Shown here: piece by piece, positions 23,826-32,513 of the stretch
Position numbering within the stretch: the stretch's first letter is position 1
Layout of the letters: every line of letters begins with the position of its first letter
Assembly (NCBI GenBank): GCA_963850195.1
Contig: CAWKKD010000010.1
Coordinates: 1-64,000, forward strand
Reading direction: 5' to 3'
From: Actinoallomurus sp963850195
GTDB taxonomy: Bacteria > Actinomycetota > Actinomycetes > Streptosporangiales > Streptosporangiaceae
DNA length: 64,000 nt
Notes under the pieces: model-generated
Told to the model about the DNA's origin: nothing
The model's input: the letters and a program-made list of their open reading frames with translations, nothing else
Database searches by the model: none
Translations under genes and position numbers: made by a program

Positions 23826-24200
23826 TGGGCTCCCTCTCCGGATTACCTGCTCTACATACACGAATGGCCGGGTTGAGGCTGATCGAGATGTAGATCGTCG
23901 AAGGGCTGGCTCAGAGTACCGATGATGTGACGAGCGTTCCTGGCGGCGCGCCGACGAGCCCCTGCTCGCCGCGCGCACAGGCAACGGCGGCGTCCCGACA
24001 CCGCTGTCACGTCCGCGGTCGCTCGCCCAAGGGGAGGCACCGAACCTGGACATGCGGACGGTGTAACGCCGCGGACGCCGGGCTGTGAGCTGGTGGGGAG
24101 CGGCGGATCCCCGAAGTGGGCGTGCGAGGTGGTAGCCGTCGCCGTCCTCCTCCTGCCGCGGAGCCGGGTGATCTGCGAGATCTTGTGCGATTATCCGGAT

Positions 24201-25841
24201 ATGGAACCATTCCGACCCGCTGCCCGAAAAACATATCTGGACGCGGTGCAGGCCGAATTATTGTCAGTCTCACCGGGATTGCAGGGAACGCTGTGGGAAC
24301 GCACCTCCGGCAACCTGCTCGACGCTTCGTTCGGTGATTGGATCCTGCAGGTCCCCGACTGCTGGGGCTGGGCCTCGGACAAGGACATCCCGAAGTCGGC
24401 GGACAAGCGTGGCGTCAAGCTCCTTCTGGAAAAGATGGAGTCGTATATCTCCGTCGCTCAACGCTGCGTGGACATCACGGGCTTTGGGCCCCCCAAACTT
24501 CCGGGGTCGCCCGCCGAGCCATTCCCCGATGGTCGCTTCCTCGATGCCATCTGCGCCGGCCTCAAACAGGCGAGCATCGGCTTCACGGGTGACGACCGGC
24601 TCATCGTACGGATCATGACGGGTGTGCCGAGAGGAGACTTCACCGCCGACCCGTGGGGCTTCAGCGATCTGTTGAAGCGCAGACTCGGCCCTGCGGCCGA
24701 TCGCCTCGATCTCAGGGTGGCGTCGATGACGACGCGCGGCGTGTCGTCCTACAACCACACCAAGTTCGTCCTCGTGGATGGAAGACGCGTCATCCACGGC
24801 GGGATCAACTGGATGACGAACTTCTACATCGATGACGGCGACGGCATGATCGCCCCTCGCCTCGGCCTCGGGCTCGGCGACCGGTCGCCGGTGGTCGACC
24901 TCGACATATCCCTGGCCGGACCGGCGGCGCTCTCGGCCGGCAAGTACCTGGACATGCTGTGGCACTGGATCTGGAACAACGGGTCGAGGAACAGCCGGGA
25001 GAGCGGTAAGGCCTGGATCGCCGTCGATGACTTCGTCACGGAGACGGCCTGGCCGGGACCGGGGCCCGGGCCCGTGTACGGGTCCGGGCCCGTCCCGTAC
25101 GAATATGACCTTCCGGGCGCCCTTGACGTGATCTCTGTCGGCAGTCTCGGTTACGGAATCCTGGACAGGGATTCACAGGCCGGGGCGTACAGGCCGCCGC
25201 CGGCCGACATGGTGGAGCAGGCCGCGACCGGATCGAACAACGAGACCAACACCGACCGCGACTTCATGACGGTCAACCCTGACGCGAACGCCATCCGTGC
25301 TCTGGTCGCCAGTGCCAAGAAGAAGATCGTGCTGTCCCAGCAGGACATCACCGGATTGACGAGTCTGAAGCACGCCCTGTTCGACGTCAGGCTGATCGAC
25401 GTCATCGCGGAGAAAATGGCGGCGTCGTCCGTCAAGGTCCGGATCGTCATCAGCAGCCCAGGGAGCCCGGACTACTCCAACATCAACGACGACAAGGTGG
25501 ACATCGTCTATAAGGTGCTCTTCGACAGGGTCAGGCTGAAGTCCGTCTCCGACGAGGACGCGCATCGAGTTCTGCGGCGGAACCTGCAACTGGCGACACT
25601 GCGTGTCTCGGATCAGCCGACCTGGCCGAACGGAAAGAAGTACCGCCTCCACACCAAGCTGGTCGTGGTGGACGACATCGCCTTCTACATCGGCTCGCGG
25701 AACGTCTATCCCGACACGACCCAGGATCACGGCTTCATCATCGAGGACGCCGAGGCGGTCAAGCAGCTCAACGAGAGGTTCCTCGACAAGCAGTGGCAGT
25801 ACTCCAAGAATGCCGCGATCTATGACTGGGAGCGACGCTAG
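24201..25841 (+). CDS. Phospholipase D-like protein with two HKD motifs
   Basis: 546 residues. Two HxKxxxxD motifs: NHTKFVLVDGRRVIHGG (His186, Lys188, Asp193) and LHTKLVVVDDIAFYIGSRN (His484, Lys486, Asp491), each followed by the Gly/Ser and Asn of the PLD fold. Two motifs in one chain is the arrangement of phospholipases D and cardiolipin synthases. No transmembrane helix or clear signal peptide is seen, so location is uncertain. The start at 24201 is chosen for fold completeness; an ATG at 24093 is possible. Divergent from the GGT gene across a 375-bp gap in which no gene or clear site is visible. Confidence 0.85.
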   Translation: MEPFRPAARKTYLDAVQAELLSVSPGLQGTLWERTSGNLLDASFGDWILQVPDCWGWASDKDIPKSADKRGVKLLLEKMESYISVAQRCVDITGFGPPKLPGSPAEPFPDGRFLDAICAGLKQASIGFTGDDRLIVRIMTGVPRGDFTADPWGFSDLLKRRLGPAADRLDLRVASMTTRGVSSYNHTKFVLVDGRRVIHGGINWMTNFYIDDGDGMIAPRLGLGLGDRSPVVDLDISLAGPAALSAGKYLDMLWHWIWNNGSRNSRESGKAWIAVDDFVTETAWPGPGPGPVYGSGPVPYEYDLPGALDVISVGSLGYGILDRDSQAGAYRPPPADMVEQAATGSNNETNTDRDFMTVNPDANAIRALVASAKKKIVLSQQDITGLTSLKHALFDVRLIDVIAEKMAASSVKVRIVISSPGSPDYSNINDDKVDIVYKVLFDRVRLKSVSDEDAHRVLRRNLQLATLRVSDQPTWPNGKKYRLHTKLVVVDDIAFYIGSRNVYPDTTQDHGFIIEDAEAVKQLNERFLDKQWQYSKNAAIYDWERR

Positions 25842-26443
25842 CGGGAGGATCGCGGCGCGTCGACTTCGACGATGGGGTCGGCTCGGTCGTCGTACTCGAG
25901 GCGCAGGGCTTTGCTGATGGTGGCGTGCATGTCGTACAGGCAGGTGATGTACGTCAGCAGGAGGATCTCCTCGTCGGTGAGGTGTCGCTTGAGGACCGCG
26001 AAGGTCTCGTCGGGGATGCGGCCGCCGCCGAGGACGAGGCCGTCGGTGTAGGCGAGGACGGCGCGTTCGAGCTCGGAGTAGCAGTTCGCGGTCTGCCAGT
26101 GCAGGACGGCCTGGATCTTCTCCTCGGGCACGCCCATGTCCCGCATCTGCTTGCAGTGCTGGGAGAACACGAACTGGCTGCCGCGGGCCCAGCCGGCGCG
26201 GCATTGGCCGAGTTCGCGCAGCAGTGGGTCGACTCGGGCTTCGCGGTAGACGGCGAAGCCGCGTACGGCGTGGCGGAAGACCTCCGGGGACTGGGCGAAG
26301 ACCGTCCACCAGTCGCCGGGGGAGCCGCTGGCGGTGCCGTGGTCGACGGCCGGGTCGCGGTCGGGGCCGAACAGCAGGTCGTAGAAGTACAGGATGCGCT
26401 CGTCGGTGACCTCGGCGCGCGGCACCTCTCGCAGGCGGGGCAT
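25838..26443 (-). CDS. Carboxymuconolactone decarboxylase/AhpD-like protein
   Basis: 201 residues, ATG with GGGAGGA upstream. All-alpha AhpD-like fold with a conserved region FVFSQHCKQMRDMGVPEEKI and ERAVLAYTDGLVLGGGRIPD. The CxxC of true AhpD is absent, since only one Cys lies near that helix. A lyase or unknown role is therefore more likely than peroxidase reduction. It starts 13 nt after the VOC gene and so is in one operon with it, under the palindrome at 27040. It converges with the PLD-like gene with a 4-nt overlap. Confidence 0.85.
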   Translation of the reverse strand: MPRLREVPRAEVTDERILYFYDLLFGPDRDPAVDHGTASGSPGDWWTVFAQSPEVFRHAVRGFAVYREARVDPLLRELGQCRAGWARGSQFVFSQHCKQMRDMGVPEEKIQAVLHWQTANCYSELERAVLAYTDGLVLGGGRIPDETFAVLKRHLTDEEILLLTYITCLYDMHATISKALRLEYDDRADPIVEVDAPRSSR

Positions 26444-26456
26444 GGAGTCCTCCCGG

Positions 26457-27026
26457 TCAGGCGGGTGTGGCCGCGTGCCGGTCCGCCGCGGTCTTCGGTG
26501 TGTGGCTCACGTCGGTGTCGGTGAACCGGCGGGTCCAGCAGGCGAACTCCAGGAGGATCCCGTCGGGGTCCTGGAAGTAGAACGACCGTACGAAGACGCC
26601 GTCGTACATGTCCCGCGCGATGCCGATGGGGCTGTCGTCGTGGTTGAGGATGGGGCTGACGGTGACGCCCTTGGCCACCAGGCGCTCGCGGTACTCCTCG
26701 AAGCGTTCCTCGGGGACGTGGAAGGCGACATGGTTCATCGAGCCCACCGCGCTAAGGAGCTCGCCCTGTTCGGGCCGGCCCGCAGGGGCGGAGACGCCCG
26801 GTACGGCGTCCGGGGCGCCCGGGAACCAGAAGAACGCCACGCAGTCGCCGCCGCCGCAGTCGAAGAAGAAGTGCTGCCCCATGTCGCCCGGCAGCTCGAT
26901 CGTCTTGATCAGCGGCATGCCGAGCACGCCGGAGTAGAAGTCGATGGTGCGCCGCATGTCCGAGCAGACCAGCGCGAGGTGGTTGATGCCGCCCAGTTCG
27001 AACTCGGTGTTCGCCCTGTCGCTCAT
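26457..27026 (-). CDS. VOC-family (glyoxalase/extradiol dioxygenase fold) protein
   Basis: 189 residues with paired VOC modules: GGINHLALVCSDMRRTIDFY with FYSGVLGMPL, and SMNHVAFHVPEERFEEY with FYFQDPDGILLEF. The two His and the Glu before FACW are consistent with a metal site. Ring-cleavage or glyoxalase-type activity on an unknown substrate. First gene of a two-gene operon with the CMD protein; the leader contains the near-perfect palindrome 27040-27064, and a TetR gene diverges from it. Confidence 0.87.
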   Translation of the reverse strand: MSDRANTEFELGGINHLALVCSDMRRTIDFYSGVLGMPLIKTIELPGDMGQHFFFDCGGGDCVAFFWFPGAPDAVPGVSAPAGRPEQGELLSAVGSMNHVAFHVPEERFEEYRERLVAKGVTVSPILNHDDSPIGIARDMYDGVFVRSFYFQDPDGILLEFACWTRRFTDTDVSHTPKTAADRHAATPA

Positions 27027-27039
27027 TGAAGCCCTCCAG

Positions 27040-27064
27040 AGTTGACTTGACAGTCATGTCAACT
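27040..27064. promoter_or_regulatory. 25-bp TetR-type operator
   Basis: The half AGTTGAC.TGAC (27040-27051) is mirrored by GTCA.GTCAACT (27053-27064); only one symmetric pair mismatches. It lies between the VOC-CMD operon and the divergent TetR gene, 14 bp before the VOC start, where binding would block both promoters. Confidence 0.8.
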
Positions 27065-27114
27065 AAACGGATGATGGTCCGAGGCTTCTCCCCTGTCAAG
27101 ACCCGGACAAGAAG

Positions 27115-27726
27115 ATGGACGCGATGGCGCAAGAGGACGTGGCGACGCTCACCGATCGCGGCGTACGGACGCGGGAGCGCCTGATCGCGGCCGCCTGGGC
27201 GGTCTTCGAGGAGATGGGCTTCCTGGCGACCCGGGTCACGCACATCACGCGCCGGGCCAAGGTCGCGTACGGCACGTTCTACACGTACTTCGACTCCAAG
27301 GAGGCCGTGCTCCGCGAGGTCGCCGACCGGCTCTTCACGGACATGACCGAGCCCGACCGGCCGCCGCCGGAGGGCTCGCCCGCGGAGTTGGTGCGGCACA
27401 CCAACCGTTCGTACTACGCCGCGTACCTGCGCAACGCCCGGATGATGGCGATCATCGAGCAGGTCGCGACGTTCAACGAGGAGTTCCGCGAGATGCGCCG
27501 CCGCCATCGCGCGGCGTGGGTCGGGGGATCGGCGCACGCGATCCGGCGCTGGCAGGGCGACGGGCTCGTCGACCCCGGTCTCGACGCGGACATGGCGGCG
27601 CGTGCGCTGGCAGCCATGGTCGACCACTCGCTCTACCTGCGGCTGGTCCAGGGCGAGGGCGACGACACCGAGCGATTCCTGGACACGCTCGACGCGCTCA
27701 CGATCGGGGCGCTCGGCCTGCGCTGA
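27115..27726 (+). CDS. TetR-family repressor of the VOC-CMD operon
   Basis: 203 residues. The TetR helix-turn-helix is at ~20-60: RERLIAAAWAVFEEMGF, then VTHITRRAKVAYGTFYTYFDSKEAVL. The ligand-binding domain includes MMAIIEQVATFNEEFREMRR. Divergent from VOC-CMD with the palindrome between; local repressor and autoregulator is the natural inference. A second ATG (MAQEDV) lies 9 nt downstream. The ligand is probably a substrate of the two enzymes. Confidence 0.92.
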   Translation: MDAMAQEDVATLTDRGVRTRERLIAAAWAVFEEMGFLATRVTHITRRAKVAYGTFYTYFDSKEAVLREVADRLFTDMTEPDRPPPEGSPAELVRHTNRSYYAAYLRNARMMAIIEQVATFNEEFREMRRRHRAAWVGGSAHAIRRWQGDGLVDPGLDADMAARALAAMVDHSLYLRLVQGEGDDTERFLDTLDALTIGALGLR

Positions 27727-27771
27727 CCCCACCGGCGATGTACGGGGTGCGAGGTCTGCCAGAATCGTGGC

Positions 27772-28272
27772 ATGCGTCCGAAGATCGCCGCGCGCCTGCT
27801 GGTGTGGCCGACGGCTGTGGTGGGAATTGCGGCGGATCAGGTGACGAAGGCCCTGGTCGTGGCCAGGCTCGAGGGCGGGTCGCCCGCGCACGTCCTGGGC
27901 GACGCCGTGAAGCTGGACGTCTCGCGCAACTCGGGGGCCGCGTTCTCGTTCGCGCCGACGGCGACCGTGCTGTTCACCGCGATCGCGGTCGGCGTCGCCA
28001 TCGTGATCGCCAGGGCGGTGTCGAGCCTGCGATCGGCCGGCTGGGCCGTGGCGCTGGGGCTGATCCTCGCGGGCGCCGTCGGCAACCTGATCGACCGCCT
28101 TCTGCGCGCGCCCGGCATCGGGCGCGGCGCGGTGGTCGACTTCATCGACGTACGGCATTTCGCCACGTTCAACGTCGCGGACAGCTGCATCACCTGCGGG
28201 GCGGTCCTGGCCGTTCTGTTGAGCCTGCGCGGCATCCCGATGTCGGACAGGGCGGCGGAGACCACGCCTTAG
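27772..28272 (+). CDS. lspA: Lipoprotein signal peptidase II
   Basis: 166 residues with four transmembrane helices and all LspA boxes: ADQVTK, VSRNSGAAFSF, GAVGNLIDRLL, GAVVDFIDVRHF and FNVADSCI. The two catalytic Asp are in VVDFID and NVADS. It cleaves signal peptides of prolipoproteins ahead of the lipidated Cys; several lipoproteins in this window (52.7, 54.1 and 31.4 kb) would be substrates. Transcribed alone. Confidence 0.95.
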   Translation: MRPKIAARLLVWPTAVVGIAADQVTKALVVARLEGGSPAHVLGDAVKLDVSRNSGAAFSFAPTATVLFTAIAVGVAIVIARAVSSLRSAGWAVALGLILAGAVGNLIDRLLRAPGIGRGAVVDFIDVRHFATFNVADSCITCGAVLAVLLSLRGIPMSDRAAETTP

Positions 28273-28424
28273 CCGGTACGGCAGGGACGCCTTTCAACGG
28301 GTCGCCCCAGCTCACCGCGCCGCCGATGCCGAGGGCCGATGACCCCGCCGGAGGGGGAGGGTCACCGGCGAGCAGCACCCGAGGCCGGGTCCCGATGCGG
28401 AGCCCGGCCGTCGGTATCTAGGAG

Positions 28425-29002
28425 TCAGTGGTGACCGGGCCCGTCGTCGTGGCCACCCCGCTCGCCGCGGTCGTCACGACCGCCGTCGTCACGGCCGCGG
28501 CCGTTGTGCTGCCCCGGGTGGTCGTCGTCCCTGCCTCCGGAGGGCCGTCCGCGCTGGGCGTCCGGGTGATCGTCGGGCACCGGCCGCGCGGCCCGGTCGT
28601 CCGACCCGTCACCGGCACGGTCGTCGTGCCGGCGCCGGCCATCGGCTGCCCGGCCGGGCAGGACGCGGCCGGTACGCGCGTCGATCGTGAGCCGGCGTTC
28701 GGTGCCCCCGGCGGGGACGAGCCGGACCTGCCAGACCTGGACGCCGTGCTCGTTCTCGAGCTCGACGGAGGTGACCCGCGAGCCGGGTACGGCGGACGTC
28801 GCGATCTGCCGCGTCCGCGCCTGGTCGACCTTGGGGCGGCGGTAGTCGGCGTACGCCGGTGGTCGTGGCCGGTGGCGGCGTTGACGACGCCGGAGATCGG
28901 GTGGTGGCCGTCGGTGAGGGCCACACCGCCGCCCACGGTGACGGCGGCCAGTGCGGCGCCGATGCCGATGATCATCTTGCGCATCGTCATTCCCCTCGTC
29001 AT
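28425..29002 (-). pseudogene. PepSY-domain protein with a one-base frameshift
   Basis: The start frame gives a signal-anchor (MRKMIIGIGAALAAVTVGGG) and ISGVVNAATGHDH. From about 28858 the other frame continues AYADYRRPKVDQ, then RQIATSAVPGSRVTSVEL, VQVWQVRLV and RLTIDARTGRVL, a clear PepSY domain, followed by an Asp/Gly/His-rich tail ending at 28425. The total span is one base short of a multiple of three. A one-base deletion or sequencing error explains this; the plain start frame would yield a low-complexity Thr/Arg-rich tail. Confidence 0.7.
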
Positions 29003-29087
29003 CGATCGGCCGAAACGAGTCGGCCTTACGAGTACGAGAGTGGCTCCGGCGTGGATAGGGCGGCGCTGTACGAACGCTAAGGCGCGG

Positions 29088-29250
29088 CTAACACGGAGTT
29101 CCGAGCCACGTCCGCAGAGCGCCTTCGGCGGACCAGGCGAGCTGGCCGTCGGGGCGTACGAGCGCCGACCGGCCGGAATACGGCAGTCCGGTCAGCGGGC
29201 GCCCAGGGCGAGCAGCGCGTCGTCGGGCGTGACGAGTAGCGCCCGGCCTG
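29088..29250 (-). pseudogene. C-terminal remnant of an FAD-dependent monooxygenase
   Basis: On the minus strand GRALLVTPDDALLALGA and, after a frame change, GRSALVRPDGQLAWSAEGAL ending WLGTPC-stop (29088) match the last domain of aromatic-ring FAD hydroxylases (ALVRPDGxxAW). The FAD-binding part is absent. It abuts the truncated TetR gene at 29281, so both are probably the ends of a deleted regulator-monooxygenase pair. Confidence 0.5.
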
Positions 29251-29280
29251 TACGAGCGTGCCCGCGTCCCGAGCCGGCGG

Positions 29281-29810
29281 CCGGTACGACCTCGCTCTAC
29301 CGCTACCCGTCCGCCAAGAGCGACCTGTTCGACCTCATGGTCGACGCGGTACTGCGCGAGCAGGACCCACCCGAACCGGGCGGAGACCGGCGGGCCGACC
29401 TGCGTACGCTCGGCGGCGCGTCACGCGCCATGATGTTGCGCCACCCGTGGCTGCCGGCCCTGGCCGCGCGGCCCGACCTCTGGCCCGGGGCGCTGCGCTG
29501 GACGGAGGCCTGGCTCGCCGCGGTCGACGGTCTCGGCCTGGACGCCGACGGCATGCTGACCGCCGTCAGCACGCTGCAGACGTTCATCACCGGAGCGGTC
29601 CTGGGTGAGCTCGCCCAGCGTTCCGTCGACATGACGCCTGGCCGGCCGGTCAGGGGACGTACGGCGACGAGATCATGTCCGGCGGCCGGTTCCCGATGCT
29701 CACGCGCGTCATGGTCGAGGCCGAGTGCCCGCACGCGCGCGACCGCGTCGAGCGCGCGTTCGACCTCGGCGTCGAGCACATCATCGACGGGATGATCCGC
29801 CGAACATCAG
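29281..29810 (+). pseudogene. TetR-family regulator remnant, N-terminus missing and frameshifted
   Basis: The readable part begins in the recognition helix (TTSLYRYPSAKSDLFDLMVD) and continues through a TetR C-terminal domain (MMLRHPWLPALAARPDLWPG; LQTFITGAVLGELAQ). Near 29640 the frame shifts, after which GGRFPMLTRVMVEA and RVERAFDLGVEHIIDGM complete the domain. The first helices of the DNA-binding domain are absent; monooxygenase remnant sequence lies there instead. Its tail overlaps the end of the histidine kinase gene. Confidence 0.65.
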
Positions 29811-30998
29811 AGCGACCCGCGCGCCGCCCGCGGAGGACGAGCCGATCTCCAGCGAACCGGCGGACGCCTCGGCGGTACGCCGGGCGATGTCCAGGCCGAG
29901 ACCGCTGGAGGCGGCGGTGCTGTGGCCGCGGTGGGGGCGCGGATCGCCGATGCCGGGGCCGTCGTCCTCCACGGTCAGCCGCCCGTCCTCGAGTCGCACG
30001 GCGAAGGCCGTTCCCTCGGGCGTGTGCGCGAGCACGTTGCCGGTCAGGGCGTCCACGCAGGCGGTCAGGGCGTCCTCGGCGACCGCGACCGGCATCGGAT
30101 GGTCGGGCACGGTGACGTCGAGGGCACGATCCTGCTCCTCGGCGAGCACGGACCAGAACGCGGTACGCCGGGCGATGACCTCGGTCGCGTCGCAGCTCGC
30201 GGCCTGGCCGCGCGCCGGACGCCGGGTCTCGGCGATGATCTGGGTGACGGTGCGTTCGAGCGCGTCGACGGCCGCGCCGACGCGGTCGCCCTCCGCGGGG
30301 TCCGTCAGGGACTCGGTCTCCAGCCGCAGCGAGGTCAGGGGCGTACGGAGCCGGTGTGACAGGTCGGCGGCGGCCTCGCGTTCGGCCGCGAGCAGCTCGC
30401 GGATCCGGTCGGCGAGGTGGTTGAGGCCGGTACCGACCTCGTGGATCTCTGGGCGACCGGCGGGACGGATCCTGGCGTCGAGGTCGCCGTGGGCCAGCCG
30501 GTTCGAGACGGCGGCGAGCGCGCTGATGGGCCGGGTCAATGAGCGCGCGAGGCGGTCGGCCACGATCAGGCCCAGGACCAGCAGCCCGGCGCCGGTCAGG
30601 CCGAGGACGGTCCAGGCGCGGGTGACGCCGCGGCGCAGCCGGGCGTCGGTGACGAACGTGCGGATGACCGCGGTGCCGCCCGGACCGCCCTGCACGGCGA
30701 CGTACACCGCGCGTCCGCCGCCGGTGGTAACGGAAAGGCTGCGGCCGCGTGCGGCGAGGTCGACGGCGGGTTCGCGCGGCGTACGCGTGCCGATCACCGT
30801 GCCATCGGGCAGGAACACGGTGATCGGGTACTCGCCGCCCGACTGGGTCTGCTCCAACGTGAGCGTCAGGGCCTCGCGCTCGCCGGTCGCGACGACGGGG
30901 GCGATCGACTGGGCCTTGACCGTCGCGTCGGTGAGCGCGCGGTCGGCCGCGACGCCGCGCATGAGCAGCGCGAGCGATGTCGGACTCTTGATTGACAT
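29781..30998 (-). CDS. Sensor histidine kinase, N-terminus probably altered
   Basis: 405 residues. Sensor region (~10-115), one transmembrane helix (VLGLTGAGLLVLGLIVADRL), HAMP, DHp with DLSHRLRTPLTSLRLE (phospho-His), and HATPase with the N box NVLAHTPEGT and G boxes DDGPGIGD and SSGLGLDIA. Relatives begin with a transmembrane helix just before the segment LLMRGVAADRALTDA. Here that helix is replaced by a short MSIKSPTSLA, so topology may be disturbed. No response regulator gene is adjacent. Both facts suggest that the 5' end and partner were lost in a rearrangement. Confidence 0.82.
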   Translation of the reverse strand: MSIKSPTSLALLMRGVAADRALTDATVKAQSIAPVVATGEREALTLTLEQTQSGGEYPITVFLPDGTVIGTRTPREPAVDLAARGRSLSVTTGGGRAVYVAVQGGPGGTAVIRTFVTDARLRRGVTRAWTVLGLTGAGLLVLGLIVADRLARSLTRPISALAAVSNRLAHGDLDARIRPAGRPEIHEVGTGLNHLADRIRELLAAEREAAADLSHRLRTPLTSLRLETESLTDPAEGDRVGAAVDALERTVTQIIAETRRPARGQAASCDATEVIARRTAFWSVLAEEQDRALDVTVPDHPMPVAVAEDALTACVDALTGNVLAHTPEGTAFAVRLEDGRLTVEDDGPGIGDPRPHRGHSTAASSGLGLDIARRTAEASAGSLEIGSSSAGGARVALMFGGSSRR

Positions 30999-31038
30999 TT
31001 GCCGCAGCTTTCCGCCGCGCGCCCGCGCGGCGGCGGGA

Positions 31039-31377
31039 TCAGTCGTAGAACTGCGAGACGCCCTGGTGGTGCGAGCACGCCCCCTGATGGTGGGCCGCAT
31101 GGGAGTAGGTGCCGTCGTTGCACTGCGCGATGACCCCGGCCGGGTGGGTCGGCGCCGCAGGAGGCGTCGGGCCGGCCGGGTCCGACGGCGCGGGCGCCGG
31201 ATCGGGCGCGGGAGCCGGCGGCGAGACGCTCGGCGCCGGGGCTGTCGGGGCCGTCGGGACCGCCGGGCCCGTCCAGGTCGGCGGCGTGGCGGGCCCGCCG
31301 GGCGGCTCGTGGACCAGCGGCCCGCACGCGATCAGGATCGGGCACGCCAAGAGCAGCGACGCGGCGAGTCGGCGCAT
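31039..31377 (-). CDS. Small secreted lipoprotein with DUF3761 motif
   Basis: 112 residues. Signal peptide with lipobox (LLLACPILIACG), a long Pro/Ala-rich linker (~25-80), then CNDGTYSHAAHHQGACSHHQGV, the DUF3761 signature (CxDGTYSxxxxxxGxCSHHxGV). Function of the domain is unknown; it is common at the C-terminus of exported proteins. The start is the last ATG before the signal peptide. Confidence 0.8.
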   Translation of the reverse strand: MRRLAASLLLACPILIACGPLVHEPPGGPATPPTWTGPAVPTAPTAPAPSVSPPAPAPDPAPAPSDPAGPTPPAAPTHPAGVIAQCNDGTYSHAAHHQGACSHHQGVSQFYD

Positions 31378-31442
31378 GGTCGTCTCCAGTCCCGTGGAAG
31401 AGGGGCCGAATGTAGGACGCTTCGGCGGCCGTCCTCGTTGTC

Positions 31443-32429
31443 CTACGGGGTGTAGAGGCGGTAGGTCGCCAGGACGTTGAGCCGGTGCAGATGACGGCAG
31501 AGTTCGAGCATGCCGCGCCGCGCGAGGTCGGCCGGGATCGGGTAGCCGGCCATGGCCGCGGCGAGCCTCGGGTCGAGGCCGGCGGCCCACGGGTCGGTGC
31601 ACGCGGCCTGGGTCTCGGCGAGGTCGTGCCCAGCCGCGACGGACGCGGTGACCTCCTCGTGCAGGCGCTCTAGGTAGGCGACGAGCGTGTCGATGGCCTC
31701 ATGCCCGTCACCGGCCGGGCCGTGGCCGGGGATGATCGTCTCCAGCTCCGGCAGGGTCTCCTTCATTCGCCGCAACGTGCCGACGTACGGCTCCGGGCCG
31801 CCCTGGAGCAGCATGTGCGCCGTGCCGGCGTGACACAGGAGGTTCCCGGTCCAGGCGGCGCGGGCATCGGGGACGTACACGACGGTGTCGCCGGGGCCGT
31901 TGCCCGGTCCGAAATGCCAGAGCTGGACGGCGCGGCCGCCCAGGTCGATCTCGGCGAAGGTGTCGAAGACCAGGTCGGGCCGCCGCCAGCGGGTCACCGC
32001 GTCCAGCAGCGCCTCGTCGCCGTACATGTTGCCCGCGCGTGCGGCCTTCTCGTAGCCGAGGTCGTCCATGTTCTCCCTGTTGATCCGCGACGAGACGACG
32101 ACGACGTCGTCGGGGAAGGCCATGTTCCCGAACGTGTGGTCGCCGTGGTACGTCGTGTTGACCAGGTAGCGCGGCGGCCGGTCGGTGAGCTCGGCGGTCA
32201 GGGAACGGATCCGCGCGGAGACGTCCGGGGTGATGCCGGCGTCGACGACGAGTGCGGCGTCGCGGCCGGTCACGAGCCCGTTGTTGTCCTTGGGCGGCAC
32301 GCTCGCCATCAGCGCGTGCACGCCGTCGGCGAGCGCGCGCGGCACCAGGGTGAGGCCGGCGGGTGACAGGTTCGGGCCCGCGTAGCCGGCGGGCCGTTCG
32401 GCGATCTCGCGCGCCGGGATGTGCGCCAT
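31443..32429 (-). CDS. MBL-fold metallo-hydrolase
   Basis: 328 residues. Metallo-beta-lactamase fold with an HxxDH-type site in TTYHGDHTFGN, further ligands in GNLLCHAG and IIPGHGPAGDG. The second sphere is typical of hydrolases of lactones or thioesters rather than antibiotic lactamases; substrate unknown. The upstream gap of 84 bp has a palindrome (32468-32485) and a divergent TetR gene, so it is probably that regulator's target. Confidence 0.87.
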   Translation of the reverse strand: MAHIPAREIAERPAGYAGPNLSPAGLTLVPRALADGVHALMASVPPKDNNGLVTGRDAALVVDAGITPDVSARIRSLTAELTDRPPRYLVNTTYHGDHTFGNMAFPDDVVVVSSRINRENMDDLGYEKAARAGNMYGDEALLDAVTRWRRPDLVFDTFAEIDLGGRAVQLWHFGPGNGPGDTVVYVPDARAAWTGNLLCHAGTAHMLLQGGPEPYVGTLRRMKETLPELETIIPGHGPAGDGHEAIDTLVAYLERLHEEVTASVAAGHDLAETQAACTDPWAAGLDPRLAAAMAGYPIPADLARRGMLELCRHLHRLNVLATYRLYTP

Positions 32430-32467
32430 CGGGTGCTCCTTCGTCTCGGTCGTCCTGTGGCATAAAC

Positions 32468-32485
32468 TAATCGAACGAACGATTA
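32468..32485. promoter_or_regulatory. Palindromic operator between MBL-fold and TetR genes
   Basis: TAATCG (32468-32473) and CGATTA (32480-32485) flank AACGAA. It lies centrally in the 84-bp divergent gap, AT-rich against the background, and is the obvious site for the adjacent TetR repressor. Confidence 0.7.
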
Positions 32486-32513
32486 TTTTTCAACCACGGC
32501 CAGGGATGGTTGG

